In this document: positions 28,871 through 37,018 of the stretch, in pieces | Position numbering within the stretch: the first letter of the stretch is position 1 | Layout of the letters: each line of letters opens with the position of its first letter | Origin: DASZUK01 sp963745595 | GTDB lineage: Bacteria; Actinomycetota; Acidimicrobiia; Acidimicrobiales; RAAP-2 | Length of the DNA stretch: 64,000 nucleotides | Direction of reading: 5' to 3' | Assembly: GCA_963745595.1 (NCBI GenBank) | Contig: CAVUYB010000005.1 | Location: 1 to 64,000 of the forward strand | The notes under the pieces: generated by a model | The model's database searches: none | What the model saw: the letters and a program-made list of their open reading frames with translations, nothing else | What the model was told of the DNA's origin: nothing | Made by a program: the position numbers and the translations under genes

Positions 28871-29533
28871 GTGACCGCCGCCCGCCCCGTCGCCGGCATC
28901 GCGTTGGCCGTCGGCGCCGTCCACCACCGGCCGACTGGCGCGGCGTTCGACGTCGTCCTCCTGCTCCACGTCGCCTGCGTCGTCGTCGGTACCGGTTCCG
29001 TCGTCGTCGGTGGCCTCCAGGCCCGCCGGCTGCAACGGGCCGGCGCCGGTCCGGTCCCCGCCGACCTCCGGGGCTATTTCGCCCCCGGTCCGAACTGGGC
29101 CGGCCGGGTCCTCTACGGCGTCCCGATCTTCGGCTTCGCCCTGCTCGGAATGTCTGACGGGTTCTTCGAGCTGGCCGATGGCTGGGTCCTCTACGGCTTC
29201 GTCCTGTGGATCCTCGCCGTCGCCGTCGCCGAGGGCGTCTTGTGGCCGACCGAGCGACGCATCCGGACCGCCGTCGCCGCGGCCGGGCCGGACCACGAGC
29301 TGGCCTCGGCGGTCGGCGGCGAGTGCCGGCAGGTGGTGTGGCTGTCGGCCGGCCTCGTCGTCGTCCTCGTCCTGGCGACCGTGCTCATGGTCGCCCAGCC
29401 GTACACGGTCGATCGTGTCGGTCAGCAGCTGCCGGGCTTCGTCCAGCCGGCCGTCCCGGACGAGCTGGGGGAGTGGGCCATCGAGCACGGCCGGCCAGTC
29501 GACCGACGAGGTCGGCCGGCCGGCCGCCTGTAG
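28871..29533 (+). CDS. Integral membrane protein, four helices (DUF2269-like)
   Basis: A 220-aa protein with membrane segments near residues 25-47, 78-95, 103-120 and 152-170. The first carries 'LLLHVACVVVGTGSVVVGG', as in DUF2269-type predicted membrane proteins. After the last helix ('VLATVLMVAQP') about 48 residues overlap the end of the opposite-strand siroheme gene and look non-native. The function is unknown. It is divergent from galT. Confidence 0.7.
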   Translation: MTAARPVAGIALAVGAVHHRPTGAAFDVVLLLHVACVVVGTGSVVVGGLQARRLQRAGAGPVPADLRGYFAPGPNWAGRVLYGVPIFGFALLGMSDGFFELADGWVLYGFVLWILAVAVAEGVLWPTERRIRTAVAAAGPDHELASAVGGECRQVVWLSAGLVVVLVLATVLMVAQPYTVDRVGQQLPGFVQPAVPDELGEWAIEHGRPVDRRGRPAGRL

Positions 29534-30109
29534 GCGACGACGGGCCTCGTCGAGCAGACCGGCGAGGTCGCCGAGGCCGGTCCCCAGCGCGTCGGCGGCC
29601 CGCCGGCGGAGCCAGATGGCCAGGGCCGGACTGGCGCCACCGGTCGAGACGGCCACGCTGACCGGCCCGTCGCGGTGGACCGACGGCAGGTGGAACGTGC
29701 ACCGGCCCGGGTCGTCGGCGCTGTTGACCCAGACCGCGGCGGCCGTCGCGTCGGCGGCGACCGTTCCGTCGACCGCGGCGATCCCGGTGGCGGTGACGAC
29801 GAGTCGATAGTCGGCGGCCTCACCGGCCCGGTACGGACGGCGACGGACGGTGACCGACCCCGGACCACCCGGCTCGGCCGTGCCGTCGTTGGCCGTGCCG
29901 TCGTTGGCCGTGCCGTCGTTGGCTGGGTCGCCGGCGGTGGCGAGGGCGTCGATGGCCGCGTCGACGTCGGGCGCGACGACCGTCACCGCGGCGCCGGCGG
30001 CCAGCAGCCCGGCGACCTTGCCGGCGGCGATCGTCCCGCCACCGACGACGAGGCAGGACCGGCCGGCGACGTCGAGGCTGACGGGGTAGAGGACCGGTCC
30101 GGCGGGCAC
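29390..30109 (-). CDS. Precorrin-2 dehydrogenase / sirohydrochlorin ferrochelatase domain (CysG N-half)
   Basis: Makes siroheme from precorrin-2 for the sulfite reductase nearby. Residues 1-60 hold the NAD-binding 'CLVVGGGTIAAGKVAGLLAAG'; 'VTATGIAAVDG' and 'WVNSADDPGRCTFHLP' follow, then 'AVSTGGASPALAIWLRRR' and a helical end (~residue 238). The open frame has no stop there and runs on to 28382, antisense to the membrane-protein gene and into galT. That tail has no family features. The true 3' end is unresolved (lost stop or frameshift). An NDGTA triplet array (29877-29921) lies in a loop. Confidence 0.75.
29877..29921 (-). repeat. 15-bp tandem array, 3 units, encoding NDGTA
   Basis: gccgtgccgtcgttg occurs at 29877, 29892 and 29907. 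On the minus strand it encodes three copies of NDGTA in the loop after the nucleotide-binding domain of the siroheme enzyme. Confidence 0.9.
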
Positions 30110-30145
30110 TGCGGCAGTCAGGTGGGGCCGATCAGACTGGGCCTG

Positions 30146-31660
30146 TTAGGCCGGGCCGGCGCTGGAGGGCTGAATGGCAGTGGGCCGGGTGGCAGCGGGC
30201 GGGGCGTCGCCGGGCCGGGCACTGGCAGCCTGGGGACCGGCCTCGGTGGCGGTTGCGGTGGTGGTGGCGAGGTCGGGCCGCCCGACCATGCCGGCGGCGA
30301 CGGTGGCGTTCGTCGCCTCGTCGACGAGGACGAAGCTGCCGGTGATCCGGTCGCGCCGGTACGGATCGGCGGCCAGCGCGGTCGCGGTCGTGAGCGTGAC
30401 GACACCGATGTCGTTGTCGGTGAGCTCGTCGGCGTCGTCCAGCACGAGTCGGTTGACGTCGAGCCGGCCCTGGACGCCGATGATCCGGGCGGGCGTCGTG
30501 CGGGTGGTGTGCTTGACCCGCAGTCGGTCGCCGGCCCGCAACGGCCGGTCGCCGAACCAGCAGACCGTCGCCTCGAGCTCGGTCGTCACCGTCGGCGGGT
30601 CCTCCGCGGTGGCGATGAGGTCACCCCGCGACACGTCGAGGTCGTCGGCCAGGTGGACCGCCACGGATATGCCGACCGGCGCCTCGTCGAGCGGTCCGTC
30701 GAACGTCTCGATCTTCGTGATCGTCGTCGTCCGCCCCTCCGGCAGCACGACGACGCCGTCCCCGGGCCGCAGCGGCGCACCGTTGACCATGCCGGCATAG
30801 CTCCGGCCGCCGCCCTTGTGGCGGAGGACCCACTGGACCGGCAGCCGGCCACCGGCGCTGCGCTGCGAGCCGCCAGCGGCGGCCCAGCCGCCGGCCGGCG
30901 CGTTCTCCAGCGCGGCGAGCACCGTCGGCCCGTCGTACCACGCGGCGGCCGCGGACGGCTCGACGACGTTGTCACCGTGCAGCGCGGACGCCGGGATCAC
31001 GGTGCACGAGCGCACGCCGAGCTGGTTGGCCAGCGCGGCCATCTCGTCGGCCACCTGACGGTACGCCGCCTCGTCCCAACCGACGAGGTCCATCTTGTTG
31101 GCGCAGACGATGAACTGGTCGACGCCGAGCAGGGCGGCGATGCAGGCGTGGCGCCGGGTCTGCTCGCGCAGACCCGACGACGCGTCGACGACGACGAGCG
31201 CGAGATCGGCCGTCGACGCGCCGGTCGCCATGTTCCGGGTGTACTGGACGTGGCCGGGGCAGTCGGCGATGACGAACTTGCGCTTCGGCGTCGCCGCGTA
31301 ACGGTAGGCGACGTCGATCGTGATGCCCTGCTCGCGCTCGGCCCGCAGCCCGTCGGTGACGAACGACAGGTCGACCTCGCCGATGCCCCGCTTGGCCGAC
31401 GCCGCGGCAACCGCCTCGACCTGGTCGTCGAAGAGCTGGCGGGTGTCGAAGAGGAGCCGGCCGATCAGCGTCGACTTGCCGTCGTCGACCGACCCGACGG
31501 CCGCGAAGCGGAGGAGGTCCATCACGTCCCCCCGCCCATCGATGGCGTGATCGTCGGCGGTCGACGGGATCGTCCCGTTGGTGTTCGTCAGCCCGGCAGT
31601 GGCACCGGGGCGGGCAGCAGCGGCGGCGGATGCGGCGTCACCGCCTGCGGGGGCCGGCAC
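30146..31660 (-). CDS. cysN: Sulfate adenylyltransferase subunit 1 (GTPase)
   Basis: A 504-aa EF-Tu-like regulatory GTPase of ATP sulfurylase, coupling GTP hydrolysis to APS formation. Motifs are P-loop 'AAVGSVDDGKSTLIGRLL', switch 'EREQGITIDVAYRY', 'DCPGHVQYTRNM' and 'CANKMDLVGW'. There is no C-terminal APS-kinase fusion. The N-terminal ~46 residues are Ala/Pro/Thr-rich. The GTG at 31660 lies 3 bp after cysD, but an internal ATG before 'DLLRFAAVGS' could be used. Confidence 0.95.
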   Translation of the reverse strand: MPAPAGGDAASAAAAARPGATAGLTNTNGTIPSTADDHAIDGRGDVMDLLRFAAVGSVDDGKSTLIGRLLFDTRQLFDDQVEAVAAASAKRGIGEVDLSFVTDGLRAEREQGITIDVAYRYAATPKRKFVIADCPGHVQYTRNMATGASTADLALVVVDASSGLREQTRRHACIAALLGVDQFIVCANKMDLVGWDEAAYRQVADEMAALANQLGVRSCTVIPASALHGDNVVEPSAAAAWYDGPTVLAALENAPAGGWAAAGGSQRSAGGRLPVQWVLRHKGGGRSYAGMVNGAPLRPGDGVVVLPEGRTTTITKIETFDGPLDEAPVGISVAVHLADDLDVSRGDLIATAEDPPTVTTELEATVCWFGDRPLRAGDRLRVKHTTRTTPARIIGVQGRLDVNRLVLDDADELTDNDIGVVTLTTATALAADPYRRDRITGSFVLVDEATNATVAAGMVGRPDLATTTATATEAGPQAASARPGDAPPAATRPTAIQPSSAGPA

Positions 31661-31663
31661 GGC

Positions 31664-32620
31664 CTAGAAGTACCCTTCGCGCTTTCGGTCCTCCATCGCG
31701 GTCTCGGAGAACCGGTCGTCGGCGCGGGTCGCCCCGCGCTCGGACACCCGGGAGGCCGCCACCTCGGTGATGATCTCCTCGACCGTCGAGGCCGTGGAGC
31801 GGACGGCGCCGGTGCAGGTGGCGTCGCCGACGGTCCGGAAGCGCACGGTCTCCTCCACGGCCCGCTCGTCGGGGCCGGGGGTCACCCAGTCGCTGACCGC
31901 CAGCAGCATGCCGTCGCGCTCGACGACCGGGCGGCGGTGGGAGAAGTAGATCGACGGCAGCGGGATGCTCTCGCGGCCGATGTACTGCCAGATGTCGAGC
32001 TCCGTCCAGTCGGACAGCGGGAACGCCCGCAGGCTCTCACCGGGCAGCACCTTGCCTTGGTAGAGCTGCCACAGCTCCGGCCGCTGGCGCTTCGGGTCCC
32101 ACTGGCCGAACGCGTCCCGGAACGACAGGACCCGTTCCTTGGCCCGGGCCTTGTCCTCGTCCCGCCGGGCGCCGCCGATGGCCGCGTCGAACTGGTTGTC
32201 GGTGAGCGCGTCCAGCAGGGTCGTCGTCTGCAGTCGGTTGCGCATGCCGCCGGGTCCGGGATCGGCCACCCGGCCCTGGTCGATCGAGTCCTGCACGCTC
32301 GCCACCAGCAGCCGCTCGCCGAGCAGGGCGACCTGCTGGTCGCGGTACTCGATGACGTCGGGGAAATTGTGGCCGGTGTCGACGTGGAGGACCGGGAACG
32401 GGAAGCCGCCCGGCCGGAACGCCTTGACGGCCAGGTGGAGCAGAACGGCCGAGTCCTTGCCGCCGCTGAACAGCAGGACCGGCCGCTCGCATTCGGCGGC
32501 CACCTCCCGCATGATGAAGATGGCGTGCGACTCGAGGAGGTCGAGATGGTCGACGACCGGGCCGGGGGCAGGGGCGAACGACGGCGGAACCTCGGTGGTG
32601 AAGATCTCGGTCGTGCTCAT
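31664..32620 (-). CDS. cysD: Sulfate adenylyltransferase subunit 2
   Basis: A 318-aa ATP-pyrophosphatase (PP-loop 'LLFSGGKDSAVLLHLA') catalysing the adenylation of sulfate to APS with CysN. Also seen are 'AIGGARRDEDKARAKER' and the C-terminal 'TAMEDRKREGYF'. The ATG at 32620 has a taggaa element upstream. The frame is open further upstream, but those codons are not family-like. First gene of the left-facing sulfate operon. Confidence 0.96.
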   Translation of the reverse strand: MSTTEIFTTEVPPSFAPAPGPVVDHLDLLESHAIFIMREVAAECERPVLLFSGGKDSAVLLHLAVKAFRPGGFPFPVLHVDTGHNFPDVIEYRDQQVALLGERLLVASVQDSIDQGRVADPGPGGMRNRLQTTTLLDALTDNQFDAAIGGARRDEDKARAKERVLSFRDAFGQWDPKRQRPELWQLYQGKVLPGESLRAFPLSDWTELDIWQYIGRESIPLPSIYFSHRRPVVERDGMLLAVSDWVTPGPDERAVEETVRFRTVGDATCTGAVRSTASTVEEIITEVAASRVSERGATRADDRFSETAMEDRKREGYF

Positions 32621-32670
32621 CGTCAAAATTCCTATTTTCCCGATCTGCCGGTCATGCCCGGGGGCCCGGG

Positions 32671-32693
32671 CCGGTGGGAGGCGCTCCCACCGG
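32671..32693 (-). promoter_or_regulatory. Strong hairpin in the cysD leader
   Basis: CCGGTGGGAG (32671-32680) pairs perfectly with CTCCCACCGG (32684-32693) around a 3-nt loop. It lies about 50 nt before the cysD start in the predicted leader RNA and could act as an attenuator or 5' stabiliser. No riboswitch family was recognised. Confidence 0.6.
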
Positions 32694-32739
32694 AGAAGTC
32701 GTCGACCCCTCCGTCGACCCCTCTGACCTCCCGAATACT

Positions 32740-32783
32740 TGACCGTTTTGGTCATGTATACTTTGGGTCCTCGGAGCCGACAA
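32740..32783 (-). promoter_or_regulatory. cysDN promoter and adjoining TGACC-N5-GGTCA operator
   Basis: On the minus strand TTGTCG (32783-32778) and TATACA (32760-32755) have 17-bp spacing, a good sigma-70-type promoter for cysD. Directly downstream is a perfect 5-bp inverted repeat TGACC-GTTTT-GGTCA (32740-32754), placed to block transcription and possibly shared with the right-facing cysH operon. The 320-bp divergent gap also has CGGCTCCC/GGGAGCCG arms near 32829 and 32870, and no gene. Confidence 0.55.
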
Positions 32784-32941
32784 GTCAAGGCACGCCGAAC
32801 CGAGCGGGCAAAGTGCGCCGGACGTCGACGGCTCCCTACAAGTAAAGCGTGTGGGACGAGTAAACCGTGCGGGAGCCGACCATCGTGTCGGCGCCGGATC
32901 GACAGGTTGGATCGACAGGGCTGGGACCGAAGGGAGGACCG

Positions 32942-33625
32942 GTGAGCGAGACCACGGCAACCGTGCCTGAGGAGATCACCGAGGAGCTCCGGTCGGTCGA
33001 TGCCCGACTGGTGACGGCCCCGGCGTCCAAAGCCATCGAGTGGGCGGTCGACCGGTTCGGGAAGGACCTCGTCCTCGCCGCGTCGTTCCAGGACGTCGTC
33101 CTCATCGACCTGGCCGTCAAGGTCGACCCGACGATCGAGGTCGTCTTCTTGGACACCGACGCCCACTTCCCCGAGACGCTCGACTTCGTCGAGCAGGTCC
33201 GCGCCCGTTACGACCTGAACCTGACCGTCACCCACCCGGACGCCGACGCCGACGAGTGGCCGTGCGGCACCGCCCAGTGCTGCCAGTTCCGCAAGGTGGC
33301 GCCGCTGCGCCGGGCGCTGGCCGGCCGGGCGGCCTGGCTGACGTCGCTCAGGCGGGTCGACGCGCCGACCCGGGCGGCCGCGCCGGTCGTCGGTTGGGAC
33401 GACGGCTTCGGGCTCGTGAAGGTCAACCCGATCGTCACGTGGACCGACGACGACGTCGCCAGCTACCTCGTCGACCACGACCTGCCGGTCCATCCGCTCG
33501 TGTCGAAGGGCTACCTGTCGATCGGCTGCGCGCCGACGACCCGGCCGGTGGCCGACGGCGAGGACCCGCGGGCCGGGCGGTGGTCGGGGACCGGCAAGAC
33601 CGAGTGCGGACTGCACGCGTCGTAG
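32942..33625 (+). CDS. cysH: Assimilatory adenylylsulfate (APS) reductase
   Basis: A 227-aa thioredoxin- or glutaredoxin-dependent reductase of APS to sulfite. The PP-loop-derived 'AASFQDVVLIDLAV' and 'VFLDTDAHFPETL' are present. Two cysteine pairs, 'AQCCQFRK' and 'YLSIGCAP' through the terminal 'KTECGLH', mark the 4Fe-4S APS-type enzyme rather than the PAPS type. That fits the absence of an APS kinase here. GTG 32942 follows gggagg. Confidence 0.94.
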   Translation: MSETTATVPEEITEELRSVDARLVTAPASKAIEWAVDRFGKDLVLAASFQDVVLIDLAVKVDPTIEVVFLDTDAHFPETLDFVEQVRARYDLNLTVTHPDADADEWPCGTAQCCQFRKVAPLRRALAGRAAWLTSLRRVDAPTRAAAPVVGWDDGFGLVKVNPIVTWTDDDVASYLVDHDLPVHPLVSKGYLSIGCAPTTRPVADGEDPRAGRWSGTGKTECGLHAS

Positions 33626-33627
33626 CG

Positions 33628-35418
33628 ATGCCCCGCGATCTCGACAACCCGTACGGCATCCAGTTCCGGGGCCGCGAGCGGGCGATGCGGTTCATCAACC
33701 CGTACCGCCACGTCGGCGAGCTGAACGACAACGAGCAGTTGAAGCTGCAGCGCCACCCGTTCGAGGTGGCCCAGGCCATCGTCGACAAGTACTCGAAAGA
33801 GGGCGTCGCCGCCCTCGCCGCCGTGCCGGGCGAGGTGGAGCGGCTGAAGTGGGTGGGCCTGTACCCCCAGCGCCAGGGCGGCGACGCGTTCATGATGCGG
33901 ATCAAGGTGCCCGGTGGCGTGCTCACCGCCCCGCAGGTCCGCGAGATCGGCGTCGCCGCGGACGCGTTCGGCGAGGGCCCTGACGACAGCCCGATCTTCG
34001 GCAACCGGTACGCCGACATCACCACCCGCCAGACGATCCAGCTCCACTGGCTCCGCATCGAGGACATCCCGCGGATCTGGCAGCGGTTCTGGGAGGTCGG
34101 CCTGACGACCGTCCAGGCCTGCGGCGACTCGGCCCGCAACGTCTGCTCGTGCCCGGTCTCCGGCGTCGACGCCGACGAGGTCGTCGAGGCCCTGCCGGTC
34201 GCCCAGGCGATCTCGGCCTTCTTCACCGGCAACCGTGAGTACGCCAACCTGCCCCGGAAGTTCAAGATCGCCGTCACCGGCTGCCTCGAGGACTGCGCCC
34301 GGGTCGAGATCGACGACATCGGCCTGTGGCCGGCCCGGCTGGTCGACGGCACCGTCGGCTTCAACGTGCTCGCCGGCGGCGGCCTCTCCGACGGGGAGCG
34401 GATGGCGTCCGACATCGACGTCTTCGTCCGGCCCGACCAGGCCGTCGAGCTGACCCGGGCCATCGCCCAGCTCTTCGGCGAGCTCGGCAACCGCGAGAAC
34501 CGCGGCCTCGCCCGTATGCGGTACCTGACCCAGGAGCTCGGGCCCGAGGGGTTCCGGGCTGAGCTGGCCGAGCGGGCTCGGTTCGATCTCGTGCCGGCCG
34601 GCGAGGAGCTGACCCGCCGGTTCCGGGGCGATCACGTCGGCGTCCATCGCCAGAAGCAGGACGGGCTGTTCTACGTCGGTTGCTCCGTCCCGGTCGGGCG
34701 GATGCGCGGCATCGAGCTCGTCGAGGCGGCCCGACTGGCCGAGACGTACGGCGACGGGACCGTCCGACTCGGCACCGACCAGAACTTCACCCTCACCGGC
34801 ATCCCCGGCGACCGCGTCGATGCCCTCCTCGCCGAGGACCTCGTGCAGAAGTACTCGCCGTTCCCCGGCCCGTTCACCCGCGGCGTCGTCGCCTGCACCG
34901 GCAACGAGTTCTGTCGGTTCGCGGTCGTCGAGACGAAGGAGCGGGCCGTCAAGTGGGCCCGCGAGCTCGACGAGCGACTGGCCGGCGTCCCGGTCGCCCT
35001 GTCCACGAAGCCGGCCCCGGCGAGCGGGGCGGGGGAGGGCGGCACCGACGAGGGCCCCCGCTGGGGGGCTGGCGACGACGGCGGGGTCATCCGCATGCAC
35101 TTCTCCGGCTGCTCCGCGTCGTGCGCGCAACCGCAGATCGGCGACGTCGGCTTCCGCGGTGACATCGCCCACGTCGACGAGCACATCGAAGAAGCCGTCG
35201 ACATCGGCCTCGGCGGCTCGCTCGGGCCCGACGCCGGCTTCATCCGCTGGGTGACCGGCGCGATGCCGGTCGACCGCGTGCCCGACGCGCTCGTCCGCGT
35301 CTTCAGCCGGTACCAGCTGGACCACCGGCCGGGCGAGTCCTTCCACAACTGGGCCCGCCGGACGCCCGGTGACGAGCTGCGGGATGCGCTCGACGGCATC
35401 GCGGCGGTGACGTCGTGA
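33628..35418 (+). CDS. Siroheme/4Fe-4S sulfite (or nitrite) reductase
   Basis: A 596-aa NirA/Sir-type six-electron reductase. It has two ferredoxin-like half domains and the siroheme/cluster ligands 'ACTGNEFCRFA' and 'HFSGCSASCAQPQIGDVGF'. An insertion of ~25 Gly/Glu-rich residues sits between them. The start (ATG 33628) lies 2 bp after cysH. The context (cysH, cysND, siroheme synthesis) argues for sulfite, but nitrite cannot be excluded. Enzymes of this family normally take electrons from ferredoxin. The coupled next gene suggests F420H2 instead. Confidence 0.93.
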   Translation: MPRDLDNPYGIQFRGRERAMRFINPYRHVGELNDNEQLKLQRHPFEVAQAIVDKYSKEGVAALAAVPGEVERLKWVGLYPQRQGGDAFMMRIKVPGGVLTAPQVREIGVAADAFGEGPDDSPIFGNRYADITTRQTIQLHWLRIEDIPRIWQRFWEVGLTTVQACGDSARNVCSCPVSGVDADEVVEALPVAQAISAFFTGNREYANLPRKFKIAVTGCLEDCARVEIDDIGLWPARLVDGTVGFNVLAGGGLSDGERMASDIDVFVRPDQAVELTRAIAQLFGELGNRENRGLARMRYLTQELGPEGFRAELAERARFDLVPAGEELTRRFRGDHVGVHRQKQDGLFYVGCSVPVGRMRGIELVEAARLAETYGDGTVRLGTDQNFTLTGIPGDRVDALLAEDLVQKYSPFPGPFTRGVVACTGNEFCRFAVVETKERAVKWARELDERLAGVPVALSTKPAPASGAGEGGTDEGPRWGAGDDGGVIRMHFSGCSASCAQPQIGDVGFRGDIAHVDEHIEEAVDIGLGGSLGPDAGFIRWVTGAMPVDRVPDALVRVFSRYQLDHRPGESFHNWARRTPGDELRDALDGIAAVTS

Positions 35419-36683
35419 AGCGCTACCGCCTCCGCGAGGAGATGAACGGCATCCCCGAGCCGTCCGGCAAGGTCTGGTTCTGGGAGCTCGAGGCCGCGGT
35501 CATCGAGGCCGAGCGCTGCATCCAGTGCGGTACCTGCGTCGCCGTCTGCCCGTCCAACTCGATCGGCATCCACGAGGACACCGATCTGCCCGAGCTCGTC
35601 AAGATGTGCACCGGCTGCTCCTTGTGCTGGGACTTCTGCCCCCGCGGCGGCCTCCGCTACGAGACGCTCTGGCCACCGTCGACCCCGCTCGAGGGTGACG
35701 ACGAGGTCGCGCCGACCGAGCTGCGGGCCGACTCGTCCGACACCTACTGGAAGATCAGCGGCGCGCCACCAGCCGACGGGCTCGGCGCGGTGCTCGAGGG
35801 CTACGCCGTCCGCTCGTCCGCCCGCAACGACGACGCCCAGGACGGCGGCGCGGTCACTGCCCTGTTGACCGCCCTGCTCGCCACCGGCGAGATCGACGGC
35901 GCGCTCGTCTCCAAGCCGAGCGACGACCCCGACGAGCCGTGGAAGGGCGTCGCCACCATCGCCACCTCGCCGGCCGAGCTGCGCGCCGCGTCCGGCAGCT
36001 TCTACAACCAGACGATGGCCCTCGCCGAGCTCGACCTCTCCCGGTACCAGTTGCCCGCCAAACCCCGCATCGCCGTCGTCGGCACGCCGTGCGAGGTCCA
36101 GGGCCTCCGGGCCATGCAGGCCCGGCGGTGGCCGACCGGTGCGCACCGCGTCGACGCGGTCGTCCTCTCCATCGCCCTCTTGTGCACCAAGAGCTTCGAC
36201 TACGAGGCGTTGATCCTGAACGAGCTCGAGCGCCGGCGGGGCATCGACCTCGACCGGGTCAGCAAGGTCGACGTCATCCGCGGCCGGATGATCGTCGAGT
36301 ACCGCGACGGCGAGATCGCCGTCGACGAGCCCGTCAAGGACTTCCACGGCGCGGCGCTCAAGGGTTGCGACGAGTGCGCGGACTTCCTCGGCCGAAGTGC
36401 CGACATCTCCGTCGGCAGCGTCGGCTCGATGGACGGCTGGACGAGCGTCCTCGTCCGCACCGAGCGCGGCCGGCTCGCCTTCCAGCAGGCCCGTTCGAAG
36501 CTCGACGTCCGCGGCCTCGACGACCCCGACGCGTTGGTCCGGCTCGACAACCTCGACAAGCGGATCGCCGTCCGCTCGCTCCAGCGGAAGTTCGACCCCG
36601 ACGCGCCGATGTTCATCGACTACGACGAGCACGTCCGCAACTACGACGGCACCGACCGCCAGCCGGTCGTGATCCGCCGGTGA
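35415..36683 (+). CDS. FrhB/FpoF-like F420-dependent iron-sulfur flavoprotein
   Basis: A 422-aa protein. Residues ~34-75 hold two 4Fe-4S motifs ('CIQCGTCVAVCPSN' and 'CTGCSLCWDFCPRGG'). The FrhB N and C domains follow, with 'VVGTPCEVQGLRAMQ', 'LLCTKSFDYE' and 'GCDECADFLGRSADISVGS'. This is the F420H2-oxidising, FAD-binding module of F420 hydrogenase, Fpo/Fqo and the Fsr sulfite reductase N-half. It overlaps the sulfite reductase by 4 bp (GTGA), so the pair looks like a split F420H2:sulfite reductase. Confidence 0.9.
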   Translation: MKRYRLREEMNGIPEPSGKVWFWELEAAVIEAERCIQCGTCVAVCPSNSIGIHEDTDLPELVKMCTGCSLCWDFCPRGGLRYETLWPPSTPLEGDDEVAPTELRADSSDTYWKISGAPPADGLGAVLEGYAVRSSARNDDAQDGGAVTALLTALLATGEIDGALVSKPSDDPDEPWKGVATIATSPAELRAASGSFYNQTMALAELDLSRYQLPAKPRIAVVGTPCEVQGLRAMQARRWPTGAHRVDAVVLSIALLCTKSFDYEALILNELERRRGIDLDRVSKVDVIRGRMIVEYRDGEIAVDEPVKDFHGAALKGCDECADFLGRSADISVGSVGSMDGWTSVLVRTERGRLAFQQARSKLDVRGLDDPDALVRLDNLDKRIAVRSLQRKFDPDAPMFIDYDEHVRNYDGTDRQPVVIRR

Positions 36684-37018
36684 CCGAGCCGACCGTCACC
36701 GCCGGGACCGGGCCCATCTCCACGATCGTGCCGGTGCCGCAGCTCCACGTGCCCGACGAGCCGGTCGTCATGAAGCCCGTCTGGCGCGACGCCGTGCTCG
36801 ACGGCGCCGACCTCGCCGAGATCGTCACCGGCGGCGTCGCCGGCTGGTTGTGGAGTCGCTGGCGGGCGCTCGAGTCCGCCGGCTTCACCGAGGCTCGCTT
36901 CGAGCGGCTCGTCGGCGACTACCGCCGCGAGATCTGGCTCTGGCTGATCGGCGACCGGACGTGGGAGCAGTGCTGCTCCGGCCTGATCGGCCGCATCGGC
37001 CGGCGGGTGCCCAGCTGA
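36680..37018 (+). CDS. Small conserved-context protein of unknown function
   Basis: A 112-aa protein, coupled by 4-bp overlaps to the FrhB-like gene before it and the ABC ATPase after it. The first ~35 residues are Pro/Val-rich; the rest is a helical, Trp-rich stretch ('VWRDAVLDGADLAEIV', 'GWLWSRWRALESAGFTEARF') with a CC pair near residue 100. No signal peptide or known domain was recognised. Operon position suggests a part in sulfite or F420 electron transfer or its assembly. Confidence 0.7.
   Translation: MTEPTVTAGTGPISTIVPVPQLHVPDEPVVMKPVWRDAVLDGADLAEIVTGGVAGWLWSRWRALESAGFTEARFERLVGDYRREIWLWLIGDRTWEQCCSGLIGRIGRRVPS

Noticed and set aside
32739..32762. Plus-strand promoter TTGACC...TATACT for cysH
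   Set aside because: Spacing is only 12 bp. The minus-strand pair TTGTCG-N17-TATACA fits much better, so the cysH promoter remains unassigned.
29675..32845. Over 1000-codon plus-strand frame opposite the siroheme gene and cysND
   Set aside because: Antisense to clear cysN/cysD. Composition is that of a shadow frame.
32621..32941. SAM or cobalamin riboswitch upstream of the cys operons
   Set aside because: None of the conserved cores I know (SAM-I, SAM-II, SAM-IV, cobalamin box) could be matched by eye.
32621..33616. Extended cysD start upstream, using an ATG near 32756
   Set aside because: The extra ~45 residues are Arg/Gly-rich and unlike any CysD. They overlap the promoter and hairpin, and ATG 32620 matches the family start.
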